The translations under genes and the position numbers were made by a program. The notes under the pieces were generated by a model. It was not told the DNA's origin. It ran no database searches and was given only the letters and a program-made list of their open reading frames with translations. From Pandoraea oxalativorans (lineage in GTDB: Bacteria; Pseudomonadota; Gammaproteobacteria; Burkholderiales; Burkholderiaceae): DNA of 64,000 nucleotides. Each line of letters begins with the position of its first letter. Position 1 is the first letter of the stretch. Below are positions 1 through 8,122 of this stretch, in pieces. The stretch covers positions 5,456,001-5,520,000 of the forward strand of contig NZ_CP011253.3 of NCBI RefSeq assembly GCF_000972785.3, written 5' to 3'.

Positions 1-454
1 TTCGCTGCGCGTCTGGCTGCGCGACGTCGGTGAGCAAAGCGGTCTCACGTGCATCTGGCGCTGCGACGACGCGACGCGCGAGCGCGTTGCGAACCTCAAG
101 CCCGACGCGGTGCTGGCGTTGTATCGCATCGCTCAGGAAGCGCTGACCAACGTTAGCCGTCACGCCCGCGCCACGCGCGTGGTCGTGGCGCTCGACGGCA
201 GCCATCGTTCACTCAAACTCACGATTTCCGACGACGGTTGCGGGCTGGCCCGCGGCTCGCGTCGCAAGCAGGGACATTTCGGATTGGTTGGCATGCGCGA
301 GCGCTGCACGGCGCTCGGCGGCACGCTACGTATCGGCAGTGTTCAAGGATCGGGGACGCTCGTCAGCGCACGGCTCCCCTGGCATCAGATCCTGCCTGCC
401 CCGACCGGCCAGCACGGCCCGGAATCGCTTGCTCTTCACGGATACGCATCATGA
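1..454 (+). CDS. Sensor histidine kinase, C-terminal part (5' end outside window)
   Basis: Open from the left edge (frame begins at base 2), about 150 residues visible. The ATP-binding domain of a NarX/UhpB-type kinase is clear: an N-box (RIAQEALTNVSRHA), a G1 motif (DDGCG) and a G2 region (GHFGLVGMRERC), ending in the usual SGT..SARLP strand. It should autophosphorylate and pass phosphate to the response regulator that follows, with which it overlaps by 4 nt (ATGA), so the two are translationally coupled. Sensor and dimerisation domains lie outside the window, so the signal is unknown. Its position next to fliC and the regulator's family suggest, but do not show, a role in motility control. 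Confidence 0.9.
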   Translation, partial: SLRVWLRDVGEQSGLTCIWRCDDATRERVANLKPDAVLALYRIAQEALTNVSRHARATRVVVALDGSHRSLKLTISDDGCGLARGSRRKQGHFGLVGMRERCTALGGTLRIGSVQGSGTLVSARLPWHQILPAPTGQHGPESLALHGYAS

Positions 455-1110
455 CGCTTAGAGTGCTCATCGTCGACGACCACGCCATCGTGCGCCAGGG
501 CGTGCGGCAATTGCTCACCGATAGCGGGAGCATCGCCGTCATCGGCGAAGCCGACTGCGGCGCAGAAGCGCTGGAGATGACCGACGCAGCCCAGTGGGAC
601 ATTGTCCTGCTGGATATCTCGCTGCCCGACACCAACGGTCTCGAAATTCTCAAGACCCTGCGACGCAAACACCCGCGTCTGCCGATCATGATCTTCAGCA
701 TGTACGGCGAAGGTCAGTTCGCGCTGCGCGCGCTCAAGGCGGGCGCAGCCGGTTACTTGAGCAAACGCTCGAACGCCCAGCAACTGGTCTCGGCCGTGCG
801 GCAAGTGGCCGCGGGCCGCAAGTATGTGAGTCCGATGGTCGCGGAAACGCTCGCCGACTATCTCGGACCGGACGCCGACCAGCCGCCGCACGAGCGTCTG
901 TCGGACCGCGAATACCAGACGCTGTGCATGATCGGCTCGGGCAAGCGCCTCACCGACATCGCCAACGCGCTGTCGCTCTCGGTCAAGACCGTGAGCGTGT
1001 ACCGCACGCGCTTGCTGGAAAAGATGCGCCTGAATAACAACGCCGAGTTGACCTATTACGTGATGCAGCACGGTCTGGTCAGCGCGGAGATGGGGCCGGT
1101 CTGCGCCTGA
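451..1110 (+). CDS. NarL/FixJ-family response regulator
   Basis: 219 residues. N-terminal receiver domain with acidic pair D9/D10, phospho-acceptor D55 (IVLLDISLPD) and the conserved Lys in YLSKRS. The C-terminal LuxR-type helix-turn-helix starts near LSDREYQTLCMI and includes IANALSLSVKTVSVYRTRL, close to the RcsB/GacA(UvrY)/BvgA group. The ATG at 451 is chosen because it overlaps the kinase stop (ATGA) and begins exactly at the receiver domain; in-frame codons upstream would add an unrelated tail. Regulators of this group often control motility and recognise short inverted repeats. A palindrome of that general kind sits upstream of flhD at 63213-63231; a link is only inference. Confidence 0.92.
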   Translation: MTLRVLIVDDHAIVRQGVRQLLTDSGSIAVIGEADCGAEALEMTDAAQWDIVLLDISLPDTNGLEILKTLRRKHPRLPIMIFSMYGEGQFALRALKAGAAGYLSKRSNAQQLVSAVRQVAAGRKYVSPMVAETLADYLGPDADQPPHERLSDREYQTLCMIGSGKRLTDIANALSLSVKTVSVYRTRLLEKMRLNNNAELTYYVMQHGLVSAEMGPVCA

Positions 1111-1188
1111 TCACGGCGAGGGGCGCGACAGCGTCACCACATTTCCTGCCAGATTTCGCCGGGAATCCTAAGAACTAAGTACTCACTT

Positions 1189-1212
1189 CGTGGCCCGCCA
1201 TCGCGGGCCACG
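1189..1212. repeat. Perfect GC-rich inverted repeat (possible terminator)
   Basis: Arms CGTGGCCCGC and GCGGGCCACG, ten perfect pairs around a CATC loop, about 80 bp after the response-regulator stop. No T-run follows on either strand, so it is not a classic rho-independent terminator. It may still end or protect the upstream transcript. Confidence 0.6.
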
Positions 1213-1526
1213 TGCATTTCCGGGGCTGCATTCGAGGGCCGACAGGCGCCCTTCGGAGGAATTTTCACGGCGACGAGAAAATTTTTTTCGTCCACCGGCC
1301 GGAGTTGGCGCCGGTCGAGAATTACCAGCCGCGCCATCGGCAATCGCCGACGGTCGTCCGCGCCTCGCGACCTCTCCGAGCCTTACAGGGCATGAATAGG
1401 CGGCACATTGCCCCTTTCCTTGACGGATCAATCGTGGAGGAATTTTGTAGACTGGCTTACTAGCGTTTTTCCGACATCGGCCTGGCAAGTCGATGGGGGC
1501 TGGCAAAGCATTTTGCAAAACCACCC

Positions 1527-1553
1527 TAAATTTTCCCAATGGCCGTCCGATAT
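1527..1553 (+). promoter_or_regulatory. FliA (sigma-28) promoter of fliC
   Basis: TAAA (1527-1530), exactly 15 nt, then TCCGATAT (1546-1553), 6 of 8 matches to the GCCGATAA consensus. It is placed before flagellin, the standard late gene. Transcription would start near 1560. Confidence 0.75.
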
Positions 1554-1645
1554 CCCCTACAACGGCGGCTTTCGGCGATTGGCTGGTGAGCCAAAGTTAC
1601 GGCGCTTAAGCCGGAGCCAAAAAATTTTGGGAAAGGAGTGGCTAA

Positions 1646-3064
1646 ATGTCATCTGTCATCAATACCAACATCTTCTCGACGATCGCCCAGCGTAACCTGA
1701 GCACGTCGCAATCCAGCCTGCAAACGTCGATCACGCGTCTGTCGTCGGGTCTGCGCATCAACAGCGCCGCTGACGATGCCGCCGGTCTGGCCATTACCGA
1801 CCGTATGACGTCGCAGATCAACGGTCTGACGCAAGCGCAGCGCAATGCCAACGACGGCATCTCGCTGGTGCAGACCGCTGCTGGCGGCCTGTCGTCGATC
1901 TCGGACAACCTGCAACGTATCCGTACGCTGGCAGTGCAAGCGACCAACGCCACGAACTCGACGTCGGACCGCGCCGCCATCGACCAGGAAGTGCAGCAAC
2001 GTCTGTCGGAAATCACCCGTACGGCACAACAAACCCAGTTCAACGGTCTGTCGGTGCTCAACGGCTCGATGGGCGCGGCGAACTTCCAGGTTGGCGCCAA
2101 CGCCGGCCAGTCGATCTCGGTCAGCCTGAGCCAGAACATGGCTTCAAGCTCGATCGGTGGCGTTGCTCTGGCAACGGCCTCGACGGCTGCCAAGTTCGGT
2201 TCGATCACGCTCGACGCGTCCAACTCGATCACGGTCGGTGGCACGGCAGTCGCAAACGGCACGTACAACACGGCTGCCGACCTGGCCGCCGCGATCAACA
2301 CCACCGCTGGCACGAACCTCGCCTCGGTCAACGGAACGACGGGTGAAATCGATTTCTCCAACGCGACCGCTACGGCAGTCACGCTGGCGCAAACTGGCTT
2401 GACCGGCATCACGATCCCGACGACCGTGGCCGCCGCTGCGGGCGGTCCGCCGGCGGTTCCGGGTACGGCTACGACTGCGGGCGTGAAGACGGCTCTGTCG
2501 CCGCTGACCCTGACGGGCAACGATCTGACGCTGCAAGCTGCTGGTTCCACCACGGCTACGTCGATCACCGGCACGTTCAAGACCGTGGGCGAACTGGCTG
2601 ACGCCATCAGCGCCAGCGGCAGCGGCGTGACGGCATTCGTCGACTCGACCGGCAAGCTGAACCTCGTCTCGAGCCAGAACTTCACGGTGGGCGGCACGGC
2701 AGCCCAATTGACCAAGATCGGCGTCGCAGCAGGCACTTCGGCAGTCAGCGGCAGCCTCGCAACGGCTAACGCACTGACGGTCGACTCGGCAACCAAGCTG
2801 GTTGCACAGATCGACGCCGCCATCGGCACGGCTGACTCGTTCAACGCAACGCTGGGCGCAATTCAAAACCGCTTCCAGTCGGCTGTGAGCAACCTGTCGG
2901 CAACGACGCAAAACCTGACCTCGGCACGTTCGGGCGTTCAGGACACGGACTACGCAGCGGAAACGGCGCAAATGACCCGCTCGCAGATCCTGCAACAGGC
3001 GGGTATCTCGATGCTGGCGCAATCGAACCAGCTGCCGCAGCAAGTGCTCAAGCTCCTCCAGTAA
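1646..3064 (+). CDS. fliC: Flagellin FliC
   Basis: 472 residues, the filament subunit. The N-terminal D0/D1 domain (INTNIFSTIAQRNL, then LSSGLRINSAADDAAGLAI) and C-terminal D1/D0 domain (QDTDYAAETAQMTRSQILQQ to the LLQ end) are typical. The central D2/D3 part (about 180-390) is rich in Thr/Ala/Ser/Gly and carries a short Pro/Gly-rich stretch near 255-275 (GGPPAVPGTATT), probably a surface loop. AAGGAG lies 7 nt before the ATG. It is preceded by a FliA-type promoter and followed by two hairpins, so it is probably monocistronic. Only one flagellin gene is seen in the window. Confidence 0.97.
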   Translation: MSSVINTNIFSTIAQRNLSTSQSSLQTSITRLSSGLRINSAADDAAGLAITDRMTSQINGLTQAQRNANDGISLVQTAAGGLSSISDNLQRIRTLAVQATNATNSTSDRAAIDQEVQQRLSEITRTAQQTQFNGLSVLNGSMGAANFQVGANAGQSISVSLSQNMASSSIGGVALATASTAAKFGSITLDASNSITVGGTAVANGTYNTAADLAAAINTTAGTNLASVNGTTGEIDFSNATATAVTLAQTGLTGITIPTTVAAAAGGPPAVPGTATTAGVKTALSPLTLTGNDLTLQAAGSTTATSITGTFKTVGELADAISASGSGVTAFVDSTGKLNLVSSQNFTVGGTAAQLTKIGVAAGTSAVSGSLATANALTVDSATKLVAQIDAAIGTADSFNATLGAIQNRFQSAVSNLSATTQNLTSARSGVQDTDYAAETAQMTRSQILQQAGISMLAQSNQLPQQVLKLLQ

Positions 3065-3085
3065 TACCGGAGTAGTGCTTGACAC

Positions 3086-3155
3086 ACCCGGTGAGCGAAA
3101 GCTCGCCGGGTCGACGGCGGCGTCACTGCGAAACGGTGCCGCCGCCGCCTGTTTT
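3086..3155 (+). terminator. Double hairpin terminator after fliC
   Basis: The first hairpin, 3086-3111, has arms ACCCGGTGAGC/GCTCGCCGGGT around a GAAA tetraloop with one G-T pair. The second, 3116-3146, has arms GGCGGCGTCAC/GTGCCGCCGCC with one mismatch and is followed by CCTGTTTT. The tandem arrangement with a T-rich end fits efficient termination of the abundant fliC message. Confidence 0.75.
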
Positions 3156-3220
3156 ACGGGCCATCGTGTTTTGGGGCGGTCCGGGTAGCAACGATTAATT
3201 CAACGGAGTGAGAGCACATC

Positions 3221-5266
3221 ATGGCAACTTCAAACGGACCGGGCACAATTTCCTCACCAGGGATCGGGTCAGGCCTGGACGTCAATGCACTCGTGAAGAG
3301 TCTGATGACGCCTGCCACGAACAAGCTCACTCTGCTGCAAAACCAGGAAGCGGCGTACAACACGAAGCTCTCCGCCATCGGACAATTGCAATCGGCGTTG
3401 TCTGCGTTCCAGACCTCACTCAACACGCTCTCAAGCGCCTCGCAGTTTCTGCAAGTTGCGGCGGCAGTCGGCGACAGCACGATCCTGTCGGCAACCGCCG
3501 ATTCGACGGCCAACGTCAGCCAGTACAGCATCGCCATCTCACAGCTCGCCCAGGCGCAAAGCCTCACCACATCGGGCTTTTCCAGCCAGACGAGCACAAT
3601 CGGCACGGGCACGTCGACCAAGGTGACGATTACCCTCGGCACGATCTCGGGCGGCACGCTCACCGATGGCAAGTACTCGGGTGCGAGCTTCGCGGCGAAC
3701 GCCAGCTCCACGCCGATCAACCTTACGATCGACAGCAGCAACAACTCGCTGACCGGTATTCGTGACGCCATCAACGCCCAGAACGGCGACGCTGTAGCGA
3801 CCATCGTCAACGACGGTAGCGGCACGCCCTATCGTCTCGTGCTGACCTCGAAGACGACCGGCGAGAACATGAGCATGAAGATCGATGTGGCCGCCGGCGG
3901 CGACCCCACGGTCACGAACCTGCTGGCCAACGATCCGACCGGCACCCAGAACCTGACGCAGACGAGCGCCGCGCAAAACGCTAACCTGACCGTGAACGGT
4001 CTGGCGGTCACCAGCGCCACGAACACCGTGACCAAGTCGGTCACGGGCGTCACGCTGAATTTGACGAAGGTCGGCTCGACCACCGTCACGACTAGTCGCA
4101 ACTCTTCGGCCGTCACCCAAGCCGTGCAGTCGTTCGCCACCGCTTACAACACGCTGCAATCGACGATCAGCAAGCTCACCGCGTTCGATAAGACCGGCAA
4201 CGGCGCGAACAACGGTCCGCTGATCGGCGACTCGACGGTTCAGCTCGTGCAGAACCGTCTGACCCAAATTCTTAACGGCAAGCTGCCGGGCGTCGGTTCG
4301 ACCGGCCTCGCATCGCTCGCGCAGGTCGGCGTCGGTTTTAATAAGGACGGCACGCTGTCCGTCGACACCACCGCCCTGAGCAAGGCGATGAACACGACGA
4401 ACGGCTTCAACGCGCTCGCCTCGCTGTTCGCGACCAACGGTCAGACGACCGACAGTCTGGTGAGCTTCACCAGCTCGACGAACGCGACGCAGCCGGGCCA
4501 GTACGGCATCAACATTTCGCAGGCCGCCACGCAAGGCACCACCACCGGCGCGATCACGCTGGGTGCGACGACCACGATTGCGGCTGGCAGCAACGAACTC
4601 CAGATCTCGCTCGACGGCAACATCGCCAGCGTGCTGATTCCGCCGGGCACCTACACCCGGGACAAGTTGGCCTCGGCCATTCAGGCGGCGATCAACGGCA
4701 ACAGCAAGTTCACCACGGCACAGTCGGGCGTGTCGGTGGCGTCGAACAACGGCATTCTGACGATCACATCGAACCGTTACGGCTCGGCGTCGAAAGTGAT
4801 CGTCACGGGTGGCTCGGCTTACAACCAGTTGTTCAACGGCAACAACACGACGACCGGACTGGACGTCGTCGGCACCATCGGCGGTTTCACCGCGGTCGGC
4901 AGCGGTCAGACGCTCACCGGCGCCGCAGGCACCCCGATCGACGGCCTCAAGATCACGGTGTCGGGCACGGCCACGGGCAATCGCGGCAACATCGGCTTCT
5001 CGCAGGGCTTCGCGTCGCTGCTGAACACGCAGGTCGGCGACTTCCTGAGCGCCAAGGGCGCGGTCACGAGCGCAACGAACAACCTGAACACGTCGATCAA
5101 GCAGATTCAGCAGCAGGAATCCGACTGGCAAAACCAGATGACGCAGATGCAGAACCGTTATCTGGCGCAATTCACGGCACTGGACGCCACGATGGCCAAG
5201 CTGCAGAACACCAGCGACTATCTCAAGCAAGTGCTGGGCGGCTCGTCGTCGTCGTCCTCGAAGTAA
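3221..5266 (+). CDS. fliD: Flagellar filament cap FliD (HAP2)
   Basis: 681 residues, longer than the roughly 470 of Salmonella FliD but within the range seen in the family. The N-terminal FliD_N region (ISSPGIGSGLDVNALVKSLM) and a C-terminal coiled coil (NTSIKQIQQQESDWQNQMTQMQNRYLAQ is the core, about residues 625-652) are clear; the end is Ser-rich. It sits at the filament tip and guides flagellin assembly. It is followed after 15 nt by its chaperone-type neighbour fliS. No clear FliA promoter is seen between the fliC terminator and fliD; GGAG lies 11 nt before the ATG. Confidence 0.96.
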   Translation: MATSNGPGTISSPGIGSGLDVNALVKSLMTPATNKLTLLQNQEAAYNTKLSAIGQLQSALSAFQTSLNTLSSASQFLQVAAAVGDSTILSATADSTANVSQYSIAISQLAQAQSLTTSGFSSQTSTIGTGTSTKVTITLGTISGGTLTDGKYSGASFAANASSTPINLTIDSSNNSLTGIRDAINAQNGDAVATIVNDGSGTPYRLVLTSKTTGENMSMKIDVAAGGDPTVTNLLANDPTGTQNLTQTSAAQNANLTVNGLAVTSATNTVTKSVTGVTLNLTKVGSTTVTTSRNSSAVTQAVQSFATAYNTLQSTISKLTAFDKTGNGANNGPLIGDSTVQLVQNRLTQILNGKLPGVGSTGLASLAQVGVGFNKDGTLSVDTTALSKAMNTTNGFNALASLFATNGQTTDSLVSFTSSTNATQPGQYGINISQAATQGTTTGAITLGATTTIAAGSNELQISLDGNIASVLIPPGTYTRDKLASAIQAAINGNSKFTTAQSGVSVASNNGILTITSNRYGSASKVIVTGGSAYNQLFNGNNTTTGLDVVGTIGGFTAVGSGQTLTGAAGTPIDGLKITVSGTATGNRGNIGFSQGFASLLNTQVGDFLSAKGAVTSATNNLNTSIKQIQQQESDWQNQMTQMQNRYLAQFTALDATMAKLQNTSDYLKQVLGGSSSSSSK

Positions 5267-5281
5267 GCGGCGGAGACAGTC

Positions 5282-5716
5282 ATGTACGGTCAGAACGCCG
5301 CCAATGCCTATCGCAAGGTCGGGCTCGAAACCGGCGTCATCGCCGCGAGCCCGCACCAGCTCATCGTGATGCTGTTCGACGGTGCCAAGGCTGCGCTCAC
5401 CAAAGCGCGCATTCACTTCGAAGCCGGCCATATCGCCGAGCGCGGACAAGCCGTCTCGAAAGCCATCGAGATCATCGGCGGTCTGCGCGATGGTTTGAAT
5501 ATGGAAGTTGGTGGGGAACTGTCGCGCAACTTGCGTGATCTCTACGACTACATGGGGCGACGTCTTCTCGAAGCCAACCTCGAGAACGATGTGGCCAAGA
5601 TTCAAGAAGTCGACACCCTGCTCGAGACAATTGCATCGGCCTGGCGAGCGATCGCCCCGACTGCCGGCACGGGTGCCCCCGCCGCTCAGGCGGGCACCGG
5701 AGTGCGCTATGAATGA
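5282..5716 (+). CDS. fliS: Flagellin export chaperone FliS
   Basis: 144 residues, four-helix bundle chaperone that binds the flagellin C-terminus and prevents early polymerisation. Family signature at the start: YGQNAANAYRKVGLETGV followed by SPHQLIVMLFDGA. Second gene after the filament cap, 15 nt downstream. The last 8 nt overlap fliT, suggesting coupled translation. The C-terminal 15-20 residues are Ala/Gly-rich and probably disordered. Confidence 0.95.
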   Translation: MYGQNAANAYRKVGLETGVIAASPHQLIVMLFDGAKAALTKARIHFEAGHIAERGQAVSKAIEIIGGLRDGLNMEVGGELSRNLRDLYDYMGRRLLEANLENDVAKIQEVDTLLETIASAWRAIAPTAGTGAPAAQAGTGVRYE

Positions 5717-6047
5717 AGCCACGACCTTGCTGAACTGCTACGAAAGTATTGCCGGTCTCACTGAGCGCATGCTCGGTGTGGCGCGCGATGGCGACTGGGA
5801 TGCCCTCATCGATCTCGAGACGCAGTATCGTGCACAGGTCGACTCGATCAAGCAGCTCGACGCCGATTTGCCGCTGTCCGACGACGAGCGCACGCGCAAG
5901 CACGCCATCATCCGCCGCATTCTGGCCGACGATGCCGCCATTCGCGATCTCGCGGTGCCCCATCTGGCGCACCTGGACGCCATGATCAACAGCACGCGCC
6001 GTCAACGTGCCCTGCACGAAGTCTACGGCCTGAACCTGGGTACCTGA
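5709..6047 (+). CDS. fliT: Flagellar chaperone FliT
   Basis: 112 residues, small helical protein in the canonical fliDST position. The start at 5709 (MNEATTLLNCYESIAGLTER) overlaps the fliS stop and gives the usual FliT length; an open frame continues further upstream inside fliS but is not needed. FliT is the FliD chaperone and in enterics also binds FlhDC as an anti-activator. FliT sequences diverge strongly, so the call rests on size, composition and position as much as on similarity. Confidence 0.85.
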   Translation: MNEATTLLNCYESIAGLTERMLGVARDGDWDALIDLETQYRAQVDSIKQLDADLPLSDDERTRKHAIIRRILADDAAIRDLAVPHLAHLDAMINSTRRQRALHEVYGLNLGT

Positions 6048-6088
6048 CGCGCGCCGCGCGTCACGTCGCCCGCATCTCGGAGTAAGGC

Positions 6089-7504
6089 ATGGCCGGTCTC
6101 GACTCGGTTCTGGCCACGACACTCGCACGGCGGCTCGACTCGCTGCTCGGCGTGGCGCAAGGGGCGTCTTCGACGACCGCGCCCAACGCCATCGCCGGCT
6201 CACAGCCGACGGGCGACGCTACTTCCGCACTCGGCGACCTCGCCACCAAGACCTCCCCCACGGCCGTCGCGCTGGGCAACGCAACGTCGCAGACGGCCGC
6301 GCGTGTCCCCACGCCGGTTCAGCAGGCCACGCTGTCCGCCGCCGCGCGCACCATCGACACCATTCTGCGTCTTGCCCCCGACTCGCCCGGCCCCGTGCAG
6401 GCGAGCGCGCCGGTGTGGCCTGCGGCGCCCGGCACGGGCGCTCCGGCGCTGGCGCCGCTGGTCGCTGCCGCGCTGAAGGAAGCGTTGTCGGCGAGCGGGC
6501 TTTTCTACGAATCGCATCTGTCGCAATGGGCCTCGGGCAGCCGCTCGTTCGAGCAGTTGCAGGCCGAGCCGCAGTTGCGCTGGCCGGCGTCCGCGAATCT
6601 TGCGGCGCAGTTGCGCGCTGCCGGTGCGGATGCCACGCTGCCCGGCCCCGGGCCGCTGACGCGCTTGCTCGGCCCGGCGGGCGGCGAGGCTGCACTGGCG
6701 ACCGGCTGGCCGACCTTGAGTCCGTCGACCTTGGCATCGACCCAGCCGTCGGCCACACCGAATCCCACGTCGGCACAGTCCGGCACCGGCACACCACCAG
6801 CGCAGGGCGATGGCGGGGACGGCGGACTGCGCGCCAGTGCGAATCTTCCGAACACCGCGACCGCACTTACGCATGCCGCGAGCGTGGCGCATACGACGAG
6901 CAGCGTGCTGCCCACCGGAAACGATGGCGGCGACGCTGCGCAGGCGGTCGGCGGCACGTCGGCGAACGCGCAACAGCACGGTGCGGCGGGCGCGATTGCG
7001 GCCGTCGCGAATACACCGGCCGAGAGCGTGACGCTGGTCCGTCAGCAGCTCGACATGCTGGTCAATCCTCAGTTTCAGTGGAATGGCATGGCATGGCCCG
7101 GCGCGCCGATGGAGTGGCGCGTCGAAGAGCGTCCCGGGCAGCAAGCACCGGGCGAGGCCGCTGCGCCGTCGACGTGGCATACGCATTTGCGTCTGACACT
7201 GCCCTCGCTGGGGACCATCGACGTCACGCTGGGGTTGTCGGGTCAGCAGTTACAGGCACGCTTGCTGACCGACTCGACAGCGGCAACGGATGTGCTCTCG
7301 AACGAGGGCGAAGACCTGCGCCACCGGCTGGCAGCCGTCGGCCTGATCGCGAGTCAGTTGTCGTTCGGTGCGCTCGACGATGCGGGTGAGGTGGCGGCGC
7401 AGGGGGATTCCGCTGTGTCCGGTCTACCACCCAACGATGTTGAAGTCGCGGAACTGCCCATTCCCGTGACGGATACTCCGCCGCAAACCGGAGGTGACGC
7501 ATGA
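6089..7504 (+). CDS. FliK-like hook-length control domain protein (second copy)
   Basis: 471 residues. About 350 residues of Ala/Pro/Thr/Gly-rich low-complexity sequence precede a C-terminal Flg_hook-type domain (LRLTLPSLGTIDVTLGLSG, then LRHRLAAVGL near 410). That is the arrangement of FliK, but the canonical fliK is at 15641-17110. It overlaps the next gene, an FlhB-C-domain-like protein, by 4 nt. The pair resembles the ylqG-ylqH pair of Bacillus. A role in export switching or hook length is inferred from the domain; whether it matters in addition to FliK is unknown. Confidence 0.8.
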   Translation: MAGLDSVLATTLARRLDSLLGVAQGASSTTAPNAIAGSQPTGDATSALGDLATKTSPTAVALGNATSQTAARVPTPVQQATLSAAARTIDTILRLAPDSPGPVQASAPVWPAAPGTGAPALAPLVAAALKEALSASGLFYESHLSQWASGSRSFEQLQAEPQLRWPASANLAAQLRAAGADATLPGPGPLTRLLGPAGGEAALATGWPTLSPSTLASTQPSATPNPTSAQSGTGTPPAQGDGGDGGLRASANLPNTATALTHAASVAHTTSSVLPTGNDGGDAAQAVGGTSANAQQHGAAGAIAAVANTPAESVTLVRQQLDMLVNPQFQWNGMAWPGAPMEWRVEERPGQQAPGEAAAPSTWHTHLRLTLPSLGTIDVTLGLSGQQLQARLLTDSTAATDVLSNEGEDLRHRLAAVGLIASQLSFGALDDAGEVAAQGDSAVSGLPPNDVEVAELPIPVTDTPPQTGGDA

Positions 7505-7872
7505 CGTCGCCACCGGAACGCCGCACTGCGGTCGCCCTGGCTTACGGCGCGAAGGATTCGGCCCCGCGTGTCGTTGCAAAGGGTTACGGGCTGCTGGCCG
7601 AGACCATCGTGCGTACGGCGCGCGAGCATGGCCTGTACGTGCATGAGTCGCCGGAGCTGGTGAGTCTGCTGATGCAGGTCGACCTCGACCAGCGCATTCC
7701 CGCACAGCTTTATCAGGCCGTCGCCGAACTGCTGGCATGGCTCTACAAGCTGGAAGCCGGACGCGGCGGCAAACCGCCCCCGCTCCCCCCGGGCATTCAG
7801 CCCCCGGAAGTCCCGGCCGACGCATCGGCAGAAAACCCGCCACCGCTCCCCGCCTCACCCCCGTCTGCCTGA
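7501..7872 (+). CDS. FlhB C-terminal-domain-like (EscU/YscU/HrcU family) protein
   Basis: 123 residues matching only the cytoplasmic domain of FlhB: AVALAYGAKDSAPRVVAKGY, LAETIVRTAREHGL, then DLDQRIPAQLYQAVAELLAWLY, aligned with the post-NPTH half of FlhB. The membrane domain is absent, and the self-cleaving NPTH present in the true FlhB (45313-46464) is not found here. About 30 Pro-rich residues end the protein. Coupled by ATGA overlap to the FliK-like gene. Proteins of this kind are common next to flagellar genes and may act at the export gate, but the role is not established. Confidence 0.85.
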   Translation: MTSPPERRTAVALAYGAKDSAPRVVAKGYGLLAETIVRTAREHGLYVHESPELVSLLMQVDLDQRIPAQLYQAVAELLAWLYKLEAGRGGKPPPLPPGIQPPEVPADASAENPPPLPASPPSA

Positions 7873-8122
7873 CACCGCAGCCGCTAGGTCGCGCCATGCA
7901 CGTTTGACGCGTGTGTGGCGTGAAGTGTCCGAATTCACCATTTCGCCGGGGCGACCCACAGTCGGCTCGAATGCCCGTCAGTCAAGGTATTCGCGGAGCA
8001 ATCCGCGCGCCTTCACGCTGCAACATCCGCATTAGTCAGGGGTTCTCAATAGCATGGAGTCCACATGCCACGGATCAACCGACCGGGCATGACGCCTTGT
8101 TAACTCTTTGGACCCAATCAAC

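Larger units (their letters stand above)
1111..1645 (+). promoter_or_regulatory. fliC upstream region
   Basis: 535 bp between the response regulator and flagellin, with no convincing gene. It holds a perfect GC-rich hairpin (1189-1212), a FliA-type promoter (1527-1553) and a strong Shine-Dalgarno (AAGGAG, 1633-1638) before the fliC ATG. An 86-nt or so untranslated leader is expected. A short open frame at 1408-1695 runs across the promoter and into fliC and is not believed to be a gene. Confidence 0.7.

Noticed and set aside
1400..1415. GGCGGCACATTGC resembling a sigma-54 -24/-12 promoter before fliC
   Set aside because: Spacing between GG and GC is one base short, and no sigma-54 activator gene is in the cluster; the FliA site nearer fliC is a better explanation.
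1408..1695. 95-codon open frame upstream of and into fliC
   Set aside because: It runs over the FliA promoter and the fliC start in another frame; no resemblance to any protein.
3079..3084. TTGACA just after fliC as a -35 box for fliD
   Set aside because: It is followed directly by the fliC terminator hairpins and no -10 is found at the right distance.
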